A stretch of 41,089 bases of DNA from Helicobacter heilmannii (GTDB lineage Bacteria; Campylobacterota; Campylobacteria; Campylobacterales; Helicobacteraceae), in contig NZ_CDMK01000001.1 in the NCBI RefSeq assembly GCF_001283065.1, positions 483,689 to 524,777 of the forward strand, read 5' to 3'. The notes beneath the pieces were generated by a model. It was not told the DNA's origin. It made no database searches and saw only the letters and a program-made list of their open reading frames with translations. Below are positions 30,535-39,473 of this stretch, piece after piece. The position numbers and the translations under genes are program-made. How positions within the stretch are numbered: the stretch's first letter is position 1; each line of letters opens with the position of its first letter.

Positions 30535-32449
30535 ATGCTCTCCGTGTGTTGGAATAAGTACCTAAAACCATGGGCTGTAAGTGTGCGGGCAATTCTTGCG
30601 CCATATCCACTTCCAGCAAGCAACCCAATTTTGCCGCCACAAAGTGGGGGTTATTGCAGGATTTTAACAAGGCTTGCACTTCTTGGGTGTGTGCGGGCTC
30701 AAAGAAAAGTGCCTTGCGTGTAGGCTTGGTTTGTACCAAAAAGCCAAAACGCCCTATAAGCAAGCACCACGCCCCCCCCACTTTAAAGCTGTGCGCGACC
30801 TCTAATTCCTGTTGCTTGACGAGCTTAACCAGTGCTTTTAACCCCTCAGCATAGGCGCAAGTTTTACGCACCTCTAAAAGCCCATAATCCACCCTCTTAG
30901 ATAAAATTGCCTGAAAGAGTTTTAGGGGGGTAAAAAGGCTTAATTTTGCCTGCTGGCCTAAAATGCGCCTAGCAATGTTCGTATGTGTGCTGATGCCCAC
31001 TTGTTCGGGGAACACCAGCCCCCTAGACACACCCAAAATCTCAGTATAGACGCTCTCAAGCCGCCCCCCAACTTTGGCAAAAATTTCGGCTTCTCTTAGG
31101 GGGTTATAGATACTAAGCCCGGTTTGGTGTTTGTTTTTAGCAATTTGCGCGCTTAAAGCTAACCGGGCGTTTAAAAGTTGAACTAGGCTCGTGTCGATTT
31201 GGTCGATTTGCGCCCGTTTGGAGACGATGCCCTCCCCTTTTAAATGCCCCATTTCGTGTTTAATCAAGTCAAAAAAGTCTTCTCTCTCTTTGAGTGTGCG
31301 GACTTTACCCCCTTGAGTGCCTAGCTCTAAAAGATTGGGGCGGCTGTTGTAGTGGCTTGCCATGCTCGCCCCATAGGCCCCCACCTTTTCAAACACCAAT
31401 AAATCCCCCCGCTCCAGCTTGGGCAATTCCACCCCCTTGATGAAACAATCCGCGCTCTCGCAAATGGGCCCGACCAAGTCATAAGCCACCAGCGCGTCCT
31501 CCTTGGGCGTGAGTAGACGCACGGGGTGGGTGGCTTGGTAGAGGGCGGGGCGCATAAAATCGTTCATTCCCAAATCCACAATGGCAAAATTCTTGCGCTT
31601 GTTGGACTTTGTGTATTGCACCTTGGTAACCAAAATCCCATGCTCGGCTACAATGCGCCGTCCCGGCTCGCAAATGATGGTTAAATCCAGCCCCTTTGTG
31701 GCTTGAAACAAGGCACTGGCATAACTCTCTAAGGCGATGGGTTCTTGCGTGGGATTGTAAGCCACGCCAAGCCCCCCACCAATGTCAAAGAATTTAAGCT
31801 CTATGCCGCTGGCGATTAAAAAGCGCGCAAAACTCGCCATTTTTGCAAAGGCTTGTTCTAGGGGAGCAAGTTGCAAGAGTTGCGAACCAATATGAAAATG
31901 CAAGGCGATGGGCTCTAAAAAGGCGGATTGCTTGGCAAACATGAACATTTGCACTGCCTCCTTTTCCTCTACGCCAAATTTATTCTCCCACAACCCTGTA
32001 GAGATATAGGGGTGAGTGGCCGGGTCAATGTTAGGATTGACGCGCACACTGATGCGGGCTTTTGTGTTTTGCTCTTTTGCGATTTGCTCTATGAGCCTTA
32101 GCTCCTCAAAGGACTCCACATTTAAGAATAAAATCCCCTCCTCTAGGGCTTCTTGTATCTCGCTCTCAAGCTTACCAACCCCACTAAAGATGATTTTATA
32201 GGGAGCAATGCCCGCTAAAAGCGCACGGTGGACTTCATAAATAGACACACAATCTGCCCCCGCCCCCGCCTTAGCTAAAATCTCCAAAAGGGCAAGATTT
32301 GAATTGGCCTTAAGGGCGTAGCAAATGAGCGATTTACGCCCCCTAAAGGCCTCCTTAAACGCCAAAAAGGCACTTTGTACGCCGTCTAAATCGTAGAGAT
32401 AAAAGGGGGTTTTATCCGCCAAAGCGGCAATTTGTGCGGAGTCTAACAC
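30524..32449 (-). CDS. lysA: Fused diaminopimelate decarboxylase / chorismate mutase / prephenate dehydratase-like protein
   Basis: Residues 1-399 are a complete LysA, which makes lysine from meso-diaminopimelate: Lys47 in CYALKAN binds PLP, HFHIGSQ, CEPGRR (260-265), Cys330 in CESAD and GAYGASMAS are present. Residues 408-480 are an AroQ chorismate mutase helix bundle (KRAQIDQIDTSLVQLLNARL, then YNPLREAEIFAKV). Residues 483-641 look like a prephenate dehydratase reduced in its middle (KRVDYGLLEVRKT resembles the ADYGVVPIENS region) with an ACT-like end (MVLGTYSN). The TRF catalytic motif is not intact. The start is GTG 32449, overlapping the oorC stop (TAGTG). Fusion of lysine and aromatic enzymes is unusual; no frameshift or start site marks a boundary. 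Confidence 0.85.
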   Translation of the reverse strand: MLDSAQIAALADKTPFYLYDLDGVQSAFLAFKEAFRGRKSLICYALKANSNLALLEILAKAGAGADCVSIYEVHRALLAGIAPYKIIFSGVGKLESEIQEALEEGILFLNVESFEELRLIEQIAKEQNTKARISVRVNPNIDPATHPYISTGLWENKFGVEEKEAVQMFMFAKQSAFLEPIALHFHIGSQLLQLAPLEQAFAKMASFARFLIASGIELKFFDIGGGLGVAYNPTQEPIALESYASALFQATKGLDLTIICEPGRRIVAEHGILVTKVQYTKSNKRKNFAIVDLGMNDFMRPALYQATHPVRLLTPKEDALVAYDLVGPICESADCFIKGVELPKLERGDLLVFEKVGAYGASMASHYNSRPNLLELGTQGGKVRTLKEREDFFDLIKHEMGHLKGEGIVSKRAQIDQIDTSLVQLLNARLALSAQIAKNKHQTGLSIYNPLREAEIFAKVGGRLESVYTEILGVSRGLVFPEQVGISTHTNIARRILGQQAKLSLFTPLKLFQAILSKRVDYGLLEVRKTCAYAEGLKALVKLVKQQELEVAHSFKVGGAWCLLIGRFGFLVQTKPTRKALFFEPAHTQEVQALLKSCNNPHFVAAKLGCLLEVDMAQELPAHLQPMVLGTYSNTRRACGV

Positions 32450-33015
32450 TAAGAGATTTTTCTTGCCGCAAGTACTTTTAATGCGTGGGCTTCGCCGATT
32501 TCAAAGGCTTTTTTATTCAGCTCCACCACCTTAGCGGGGACTTTAGAGGCCATGGTTTTTAAGACTTGTTCCTTAGCCACACAGCCTGTTAAAACGACCG
32601 TGATCGCCAACGCCACCACCGATTGTGTGATGATATTGCCGACCTCTTCTTTGGCAATGGTGATGATGGGAAGTTGGTAGAGCTGGAATTTCTCCATGTC
32701 TTCTTGGGTGGGTTGGACTAAATTAGGATCCACCACCACAACCCCCGCCTCTTTAATATCTTTTTTAAAGAGCTGGTAACTACTCTGGGCCACTGAGAGC
32801 ATGAAATCAATCTCACCCTCTTGGGCATAGGGGTAAATGATTTCTGTAGGGCTTAAGATAATGTCCACCTTGGTGGGCCCGCCCCTCACTTGGCTCGTGT
32901 AGGTGGAGGTTTTCGTGCCAAAGCCCCCGGCCGCAATTTGCGCTTCGGCTAAGATTTCGCCCGCTAAAAGGACACCCTGACCGCCCACGCCTGTAAATCG
33001 TAATTGTGTCTGCAT
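32449..33015 (-). CDS. oorC: 2-oxoglutarate:acceptor oxidoreductase gamma subunit OorC
   Basis: OorC is the gamma subunit of the four-part 2-oxoglutarate oxidoreductase that replaces 2-oxoglutarate dehydrogenase in Helicobacter. The 188-residue protein has the family start LRFTGVGGQGVLLAGEILAE and SQVRGGPTKVDIILS. It lies nine bases after oorB and overlaps the GTG start of the lysA fusion by one base. Confidence 0.95.
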   Translation of the reverse strand: MQTQLRFTGVGGQGVLLAGEILAEAQIAAGGFGTKTSTYTSQVRGGPTKVDIILSPTEIIYPYAQEGEIDFMLSVAQSSYQLFKKDIKEAGVVVVDPNLVQPTQEDMEKFQLYQLPIITIAKEEVGNIITQSVVALAITVVLTGCVAKEQVLKTMASKVPAKVVELNKKAFEIGEAHALKVLAARKIS

Positions 33016-33024
33016 TGGGACTCC

Positions 33025-33852
33025 TTAGGCTTTTTTCGCTTGGGCTCTGTCGATCACGCCCTGATACGCTTGGCAATACTCTATTTTGGAGGCATCTTGT
33101 TTCAATATACCCGTGGGGAATTTGCCCACCCGCTCCTCTAGGGTCATTTCTTCATATTTGCGACGGCTCACCAAGCGCGACTCGATCCATTTTAAGGTCT
33201 GCGCCGCTTCGCCCATTTTGTTTTTGCGCCCTAGGTTAATGTGGCAGTTGCTGTGCACATCCACGAAGCTAAAGCCCTTGTGGCTAAAGGCATCGGCAAG
33301 GATGCGCTCTAATTTTTTAGGCTCTAGCACACTCTCACGCCCTACAAAGCTCGCCCCCGCCGCTATTGCGATTTCGCAAGGATCAAAGCTGTTGTCAATG
33401 TTGCCTCCCTGGGCAGTTACGGTCCACATGCCATTGGGTGTGGTGGGAGAAGTTTGCGAATTTGTCAAGCCGTAGATAAAGTTATCCACCAAGACTAGGT
33501 TTAAATCGATGTTGCGCCTGCAGGCGTGGATCGTGTGGTTACCCCCAATGGCAAAGCTGTCGCCATCCCCAGACACCACAATGACATGCTTAGTGGGGTT
33601 TGCCATTTTAATGCCCGTAGCATAGGCCAACGCCCGCCCATGCGTGGTGTGCACTGTATTGCAATTCACATACGAACTCATGCGTCCGCTACAGCCAATT
33701 CCACTCACAAAGCACACATCATCCATGTCCCAACCCAAAGTGTCAATGGCACGGATAATGGATTTTAAAATCACCCCATCTCCACAGCCCCAACACCATA
33801 AAGTGGGGGTTTTATCTACCCGTAAATAAGTGTCGTAGTCAAACGCCATCAA
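33025..33852 (-). CDS. oorB: 2-oxoglutarate:acceptor oxidoreductase beta subunit OorB
   Basis: OorB binds thiamine diphosphate and carries out decarboxylation. The 275-residue protein shows LWCWGCGDGVILKSIIRAI, SGIGCSGRMSSYVNCNTVH, the TPP motif VVSGDGDSFAIGGNH and NIDLNLVLVDNFIYGLT. It overlaps oorA by four bases. The reliance on TPP ties it to thiamine supply, for which a ThiD2-like gene stands at 11 kb. Confidence 0.96.
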   Translation of the reverse strand: MMAFDYDTYLRVDKTPTLWCWGCGDGVILKSIIRAIDTLGWDMDDVCFVSGIGCSGRMSSYVNCNTVHTTHGRALAYATGIKMANPTKHVIVVSGDGDSFAIGGNHTIHACRRNIDLNLVLVDNFIYGLTNSQTSPTTPNGMWTVTAQGGNIDNSFDPCEIAIAAGASFVGRESVLEPKKLERILADAFSHKGFSFVDVHSNCHINLGRKNKMGEAAQTLKWIESRLVSRRKYEEMTLEERVGKFPTGILKQDASKIEYCQAYQGVIDRAQAKKA

Positions 33853-34973
33853 AACTCCTTGATTTTAGCCATGATTTGCTTGGGTGAGAAGGGGCGGCCA
33901 TTGGCCTGCAGCAAGGCGGGAACTCTGCGCCCTAAAATGTGCTCGATTTCTTGCAGATACTGCCCCTTGTTAAGCTCCACCACCAAGATATTTTTAAACT
34001 GCTTGCCCAGCTCCTCTAAGCGTTTTTTGGGGCTAGGCCATAGGGTGAGCGGCCTAAAAAAGGCCACTTTTTTAGGATAATTCTCGACCTTGAGCTCTCT
34101 TAAGGCCTCTTTAATTGCCAATGCGCTTGAGCCATAGGCGATCACTAACAAGTCCGCCCCCTCAATACCCATCTCCTCATTGACACAAACCTCATCAAGC
34201 TTGGAGTCGATTTTATTAAAGAGCCGGTCCATCAATGCGCCTCCAATTTTTGCGTCCTCAGTGGGAAAACCAATGTGCCCGTGGTGCAAGCCCGTGATAT
34301 GGTAGCGATAGCCTTTAAAGAAGGGGTTTAAAATGGCGGGCTCGTCACCGGGCACACCATAGGGCTGGTAGTCCTTAGGATCGCCCTCAAACACCCGCCG
34401 ATTGACAATGTCTAAATCCTGCAAGTCGGGTAGGGACACCTTGCCGTACATATGCCCCACGGTTTCATCCAAGAGCAAGAAAACAGGAGTCATCAATTTC
34501 TCCGCCAAGTTGAACGCCCGGATTGTTTCGGTGTAGGCTTCGGCTAAACTTCCCGGGGCCAAAGCCACGGATTTAAAATCCCCATGCGTGGGATGCTTTA
34601 AGAAATTGACATCGCCCTGGGCCACCCGTGTGGGCATTCCTGTAGAAGGCCCTGAGCGCATCACATCCACAATCACTAGAGGCGTTTCCGTCATAAACGC
34701 ATAGCCCATTTGCTCCACTTTGAGCGAAATCCCCGGCCCTGAGCTTGCCGTCATCGCCTTCACCCCGCTCATGCTCGCGCCCAGTGCCACAGAAATGCCT
34801 CCGATCTCATCCTCCATTTGGATAAAATGCCCCCCATGGACAGGCAACAATCCACTCATCGCATGCATAATGTCCGAGCTTGGCGTGATGGGATAACCCC
34901 CAAAGAAGCGGCAACCCGCCTCGATCGCCGCCTTTGCGACTAACTCATTGCCATCAGAGATCACCTCTCTCAT
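33849..34973 (-). CDS. oorA: 2-oxoglutarate:acceptor oxidoreductase alpha subunit OorA
   Basis: OorA is the large subunit that shapes the substrate and CoA site. The 374-residue protein has GNELVAKAAIEAGCRFFGGY, TPSSDIMHAMS, SSGPGISLKVEQMGYA and RSGPSTGMPTRVAQGD, all typical. It overlaps oorD and oorB by four bases at each side, giving tight coupling and equal synthesis. Confidence 0.96.
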   Translation of the reverse strand: MREVISDGNELVAKAAIEAGCRFFGGYPITPSSDIMHAMSGLLPVHGGHFIQMEDEIGGISVALGASMSGVKAMTASSGPGISLKVEQMGYAFMTETPLVIVDVMRSGPSTGMPTRVAQGDVNFLKHPTHGDFKSVALAPGSLAEAYTETIRAFNLAEKLMTPVFLLLDETVGHMYGKVSLPDLQDLDIVNRRVFEGDPKDYQPYGVPGDEPAILNPFFKGYRYHITGLHHGHIGFPTEDAKIGGALMDRLFNKIDSKLDEVCVNEEMGIEGADLLVIAYGSSALAIKEALRELKVENYPKKVAFFRPLTLWPSPKKRLEELGKQFKNILVVELNKGQYLQEIEHILGRRVPALLQANGRPFSPKQIMAKIKEF

Positions 34974-35311
34974 TTGCCCCTCCCCTCTTGCACGCTTTCT
35001 TCTAAGAGCATATAGTTGTTCGCCCGCACCCTGTTCCCCCTCTCCTCAGCTTCTTTAGACACTTTTGCAAATTTAAACTCCTTCTTCTCTGCCACATAAA
35101 TGGCAAAATCGGGGCAACCCAGTTCGCATTTGCAACACCCGATACAACTCTCAGGGTAGGCTACCTTGGCGACTTTACCCAAAATGTGCGCGGGCTTCAA
35201 GCCCATCCCCAAAACCCCCGCAGGACACACCGAAACGCATAAATCACAACCCTTACAACGGACTTCGTTGACCCAAACAGGCACGCCCTCAGGGGCTTGC
35301 ATTTTCGCCAT
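34970..35311 (-). CDS. oorD: 2-oxoglutarate:acceptor oxidoreductase ferredoxin-like subunit OorD
   Basis: OorD carries two [4Fe-4S] clusters that take the electrons. The 113-residue protein has CKGCDLCVSVCPAGVL and CIGCCKCELGCPDFAI. ATG 35311 has AAGGAG seven bases upstream. It is the first gene of oorDABC-lysA-DUF2156, with a TAGTAT box at 35350-35355. Confidence 0.95.
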   Translation of the reverse strand: MAKMQAPEGVPVWVNEVRCKGCDLCVSVCPAGVLGMGLKPAHILGKVAKVAYPESCIGCCKCELGCPDFAIYVAEKKEFKFAKVSKEAEERGNRVRANNYMLLEESVQEGRGK

Positions 35312-35349
35312 TTCATCTCCTTAAAGACCCTTAATGAAATCCGCCCAAG

Positions 35350-35355
35350 ATACTA
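35350..35355 (-). promoter_or_regulatory. -10-like box TAGTAT of the oor operon
   Basis: TAGTAT on the minus strand, 38 bases before oorD, in the only gap (35312-35388) between mltG and oorD. Confidence 0.35.
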
Positions 35356-35388
35356 GCATTAAATATCTAAAGCAAAACTAAGTTAAGG

Positions 35389-36381
35389 CTAAAACTTTGG
35401 GATCGCCCGGACATGCTCTTTGTAATTCACGCTGAATTTATGTGTCCCCTCTTTGGTTTTGACAAAGTATAAAAAAGGCGTTTTGGCCGGGAATAGGGCG
35501 GCCTTAATCGCCTCCAATCCCACACTGCCTACCGGCTCTTTAGGCAAGCCCTTATGCTTGTAGGTGTTGTAGGGGCTGTTGTCGGTGGCGATGCGCTCGT
35601 GGGTGATTTTGGTATGGGAGTACTTCCCATAGTTTAGTGTCCCATCCATTTGCAAGGGCATGCGCCTTTTCAAGCGGTTGTAAATCACCCCAGCAATTAA
35701 GGGCATCTCTGCAGCATTGGCCGCCTCTTTTTGGATAATAGAGGCCACAATTAGGGTTTGTTGCCACTTCTTGGGGTCGTAACTGCCAAGTAATTGCTTG
35801 CTTAAAGCTTGGTAGTGTTTTTGGCTGTGTTGTATGAGATAGTCTATGAGAGTTTGCGCCGAAATGCCTAGGGTGAATCTATAGGTGTCGGGGACAATTG
35901 CCCCATCAGCCCAAAGGGCTTTTTCATTGTAGACCTGCTCTAAATCTTGCACCTTGAGCGCAAAGGTCTTCGCCAAGTGTCTTAGAAAAAAATATAAGGT
36001 TTCTCCCGGGATTAAAGTGATGTCTTGATACACTGCCTTAGACAAGCTTAAAGCGTGCAAGAAGTCCCCCTTGGCGATGGTGTTATTCGGGCTTACAGGG
36101 ATTGCCACATATCCCTTTTTAGGCATGTGCCACAGGTGCAAGACAGACATGAGGCGTAAAATCCATAAATCTAGGCCATTGACTGCGGGCGTGGGGTTTT
36201 CTAGGGCATGCAGATGGCTTAGAGCACTTTTTAGCGTACCCTTGGGTATGTAAATAATTGCGTAAGATTTTATGGGTATACTTAAGTAAAACAGCAATGA
36301 AAGCGTAATGATAAAAGCCATCTCCAAGAGGATACTACGCCCCCTTTTTTCTGTTGGGCTTGTGGCTGTTTTATTTGCCAT
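35389..36381 (-). CDS. mltG: Endolytic murein transglycosylase MltG
   Basis: MltG cuts nascent peptidoglycan strands and sets their length. The 330-residue protein has one membrane span (LLEMAFIITLSLLFYLSIPI), a LysM-like part (VYQDITLIPGETLYFFLRHL) and the YceG domain with the catalytic glutamate in IVASIIQKEAAN, then YNRLKRRMPLQMDGTLNY. The start ATG 36381 gives MANKT, close to the start I recall in H. pylori, and makes the 5' end overlap that of the divergent gene by 74 bases. It was once misnamed PabC in Helicobacter. Confidence 0.93.
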   Translation of the reverse strand: MANKTATSPTEKRGRSILLEMAFIITLSLLFYLSIPIKSYAIIYIPKGTLKSALSHLHALENPTPAVNGLDLWILRLMSVLHLWHMPKKGYVAIPVSPNNTIAKGDFLHALSLSKAVYQDITLIPGETLYFFLRHLAKTFALKVQDLEQVYNEKALWADGAIVPDTYRFTLGISAQTLIDYLIQHSQKHYQALSKQLLGSYDPKKWQQTLIVASIIQKEAANAAEMPLIAGVIYNRLKRRMPLQMDGTLNYGKYSHTKITHERIATDNSPYNTYKHKGLPKEPVGSVGLEAIKAALFPAKTPFLYFVKTKEGTHKFSVNYKEHVRAIPKF

Positions 36382-39292
36382 TTTGTTTCTTGTGTTAAAA
36401 AACGGAATTTATATCTCCTCCATGCATTTTGGTGGGCTCAAAATAGAGCGATTCTATCTAAAACTGAATAATAAATTCTTGCTAAGGGTGGGGCAGTTAG
36501 ACATCATCGAACTCGTCAAGCACAAGCCCAATAGAAGACCCCCCACCATCGCCACCATTGTGCGCTACATCCAATACGGCATGTGGGCGGTGGATTATTT
36601 TGAAAACATCACCATCCAAGAAATCGACATCAAGCCCAACATCAAAGCCCATGTCTTTTTTAACGGACACCGCTATGAATTTACCTTCCCCGACATGGTG
36701 AGCGGGCAGTTTGACCTACAAGAGAAAGGCCGCCAAGAATTGCACCTAAACATTAATTACTTAGACTCCGAGCCCTACCATGTACATCTTATAGGGCAGG
36801 CAACCTATGCTAAACGCACGGAACAATTAAACTTTAAGCTGCAAGTCTCCCCAACACCCATCCCAAATATTAGACCCTCAAAATTAAAAATTTCCGTGCA
36901 GGGTTTGACCGATTTTAAGTCCGTGGCTCTTAGGCTTAGCTCCAACAACATCAAACACATCGATTTTTTAAAGCCCTACTTCAAGCCCGACAAGCACCAA
37001 GCACTGCAAAAATGGCTCTTTAGCAACATCTCCTTTGGCGGCTTTTTCATCAAGGACGCGAAACTCTCCTTAAACTTCAAGGATAAGTACATCTTAAAGA
37101 GCTTGCAAAAGAATCTGAGTGTGCAAGCCATGGTGCAAAACGCCCATGTCATCTACAATCCTAAACTCCCCCCCATTTTGGCTAAGGAAGTGGAACTGGA
37201 GTATAAGGATAGCCAGCTTGTCATCACGCCCAAGCACATCACCTACCCATCCATGCGCCTAGAGGGCTCGCAGGTGGTTATGAGCCACTTTGGGCCAAAC
37301 TCTAGACTCGTGGCGAGCATTAAAAATGCCCCAAGCCCCGCCTTTGTCCCCGTCAAAGACATTTTAAAAGCCTACAACATCAATTTGCCCCTAAGCCACT
37401 TCAAGCCCGCCTTCGGGGCGGATATTCTGCTCACCATGCAATTCATCCCCCATGCCAAGCCCCTCTTATTCGTACAGGGCAGTGTGGATATTGCCGCGGG
37501 CAGCTTTGCGCTCTACAACATCCCCTTGAGCAACCAAAGTGCGCAGGTGTTCTTAGACATCAGTCCCACGAATAAAGTCGTCTATGTGAGCACCACCCAC
37601 ACCCGCTTTCAAAACATGGCTGACACCGACAACCGCGTTACTCTAGACTTCACCCACAAGAGCCTCACAAGCCAAGCCATCATCCATAAAATCCAAATCA
37701 ACACTAACCCCGCCATCAACAACAGCCCCTTTGAAACCAGGCGCACCATTTTATCCAAGAGCACCCCCATTTTGCGCCTAAGCACCCTGCCAAGCTTGCT
37801 TGCTAAGGGCGTGGATACTCTCGCATTTAAAAACAAACTGCGCCAAATCATCCAAGCCCAAAACGCTGAGGTGTTCAGTCAGGACATCATCTACGCCACT
37901 GAAGACAACCTACCGACTTTAAGCTGTGATTTGGACTTCTCTAAAGAAAAGCACATCACCTTTAACATCAAGGAGTTAGAGATTGAGGGAAGCATTGCCA
38001 AGGACTACAGCCTGCATTTAAAAAACATTGCCAAACTCGCTGCCATCTCGCCCCTTGCGCACTACTTTGCCATCAAAAAAGGCGCGCTTAAAATCACCAC
38101 CAAGGATTTAAAAAACTTTGAGTTCTTTGGGACAAACTTAGACCTTGAGTTGCCTTTATACCGCAACGATGGGCGACGCTTCAACGGCTTTTCTGTGCTG
38201 GGCACTTTTGGGACTAGGGGCTTGGAGTTTTTCACCCCCGATAAAGCCATTATGGGGCGCATCCGTGGCGGGGAGAAAATCATCTTTGCCAATGACATCA
38301 ATTTCAACATAGATGACTTCTTAAAAGCCAAAGTGCCCGCGATTAAAGAGCTCTTAAACCCCAGCGGTAAACGCCCAACCAAGGAGCAAATCAAGGACGA
38401 AACGATTTTTATCAGAGAAAAACAACGCTATGAAAAAGAACATAAAATCTCCCTAAACCGCCTCATCATCCAAGCCAAAAATGCTGTCATCACCTTTAAG
38501 GGCTTTCCCTTTGCCCTAGAGAACATCCTAGCCACCATGCGCGATGGGTGCTTTAGAGCGGACGCAAGCTACCACCACGCCTCGCTTGCTTTTGACATGG
38601 CGCATGGCCAACTCACCCTCAAGGCCAATAATTTCAGCGGGGATTATTTAAACATGGTGCTGCAATCTATCGCCACGCAAAACATTATCCAAGGGGGGCT
38701 TTATAGCCTCATTGGGGGCTATAAGGACAATGTGTTTAGCGGGGAGCTTAGGCTGCAAAACACCACGATCAAGAACTTCAAGCTCTTGCAAAATGTGATC
38801 AATCTCATCAACACCATCCCCTCACTCATCGTGTTTAGAAACCCCCGCCTTGGGGCCAATGGCTATGAGATTTCTAGAGGTAAGGTGGTTTTTGGAGTCA
38901 ATACAGATTACTTGGGGCTAGAGCATATCCAGCTCACGGGCACGACCCTAGATGTGGATGGCAGCGGGATCATCGAGCTTGCCAAGCGTCGCATTGACAT
39001 GTCCTTAAACATCGCCACGATCAAGGGCTTTGCCAATGTCATCAATAAAATCCCCATCGTCAATTACTTGATTTTGGGCGGGGATGGCAAAATCTCCACG
39101 CATGTAAATTTAAAGGGCAGCTTAGACAACCCTAAGGCCAATGTAACCCTAGCTAAGGACATTTTCCAAGCCCCCTTTAGAATTTTAAGGCGAATTTTCA
39201 CACCCATTGATATTATTATTGAAGAAATTAGAAAAGGAATGAAAGATGAGCCTACTCGAGTGCCAAAAAAACAAACGATACACCATCCTTGA
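36308..39292 (+). CDS. Large AsmA-like (DUF3971) envelope protein
   Basis: A 994-residue protein with a basic N-terminus, one membrane span (LFSVGLVAVLFAILFLVLKN, about 14-33) and a very long beta-rich periplasmic body. The C-terminal part (GDYLNMVLQSIATQNIIQGG, DVDGSGIIELAKRRIDMSLN, IPIVNYLILGGDGKISTHVN) is typical of AsmA/YhdP-type proteins, which are thought to bridge inner and outer membrane and carry phospholipid. The first 74 bases overlap the divergent mltG start; the membrane span needs this start. Only GAAAG stands before the ATG. It overlaps feoA by 47 bases. Confidence 0.85.
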   Translation: MIKAISKRILRPLFSVGLVAVLFAILFLVLKNGIYISSMHFGGLKIERFYLKLNNKFLLRVGQLDIIELVKHKPNRRPPTIATIVRYIQYGMWAVDYFENITIQEIDIKPNIKAHVFFNGHRYEFTFPDMVSGQFDLQEKGRQELHLNINYLDSEPYHVHLIGQATYAKRTEQLNFKLQVSPTPIPNIRPSKLKISVQGLTDFKSVALRLSSNNIKHIDFLKPYFKPDKHQALQKWLFSNISFGGFFIKDAKLSLNFKDKYILKSLQKNLSVQAMVQNAHVIYNPKLPPILAKEVELEYKDSQLVITPKHITYPSMRLEGSQVVMSHFGPNSRLVASIKNAPSPAFVPVKDILKAYNINLPLSHFKPAFGADILLTMQFIPHAKPLLFVQGSVDIAAGSFALYNIPLSNQSAQVFLDISPTNKVVYVSTTHTRFQNMADTDNRVTLDFTHKSLTSQAIIHKIQINTNPAINNSPFETRRTILSKSTPILRLSTLPSLLAKGVDTLAFKNKLRQIIQAQNAEVFSQDIIYATEDNLPTLSCDLDFSKEKHITFNIKELEIEGSIAKDYSLHLKNIAKLAAISPLAHYFAIKKGALKITTKDLKNFEFFGTNLDLELPLYRNDGRRFNGFSVLGTFGTRGLEFFTPDKAIMGRIRGGEKIIFANDINFNIDDFLKAKVPAIKELLNPSGKRPTKEQIKDETIFIREKQRYEKEHKISLNRLIIQAKNAVITFKGFPFALENILATMRDGCFRADASYHHASLAFDMAHGQLTLKANNFSGDYLNMVLQSIATQNIIQGGLYSLIGGYKDNVFSGELRLQNTTIKNFKLLQNVINLINTIPSLIVFRNPRLGANGYEISRGKVVFGVNTDYLGLEHIQLTGTTLDVDGSGIIELAKRRIDMSLNIATIKGFANVINKIPIVNYLILGGDGKISTHVNLKGSLDNPKANVTLAKDIFQAPFRILRRIFTPIDIIIEEIRKGMKDEPTRVPKKQTIHHP

Positions 39293-39473
39293 CATCACCA
39301 CCCCCGATTTGGACTTGAAAGAGCGCCTCATGTCCTTTGGGATTGCCACGGGTGTGGAGTTTGAGCTATTGCAACACTCTTTAAGAAAAGCCACCTTTAG
39401 CATCGCCATTGAGCGCGCCCAAGTCGCCCTACGCTCCAGCGAGGCCAAGCACATTCTAGTGCGCCCCCTATGA
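39246..39473 (+). CDS. feoA: Ferrous iron transport protein A
   Basis: FeoA is a small SH3-like partner of the Fe(II) permease FeoB. The 75-residue protein has the core LDLKERLMSFGIATGVEFEL and SIAIERAQVALRSSEAKHIL, which fits the family. AAGGA is eight bases before ATG 39246, inside the end of the AsmA-like gene. No feoB is in the window. It overlaps nth by four bases, so iron uptake and an iron-sulfur repair enzyme share a transcript. Confidence 0.9.
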   Translation: MSLLECQKNKRYTILDITTPDLDLKERLMSFGIATGVEFELLQHSLRKATFSIAIERAQVALRSSEAKHILVRPL

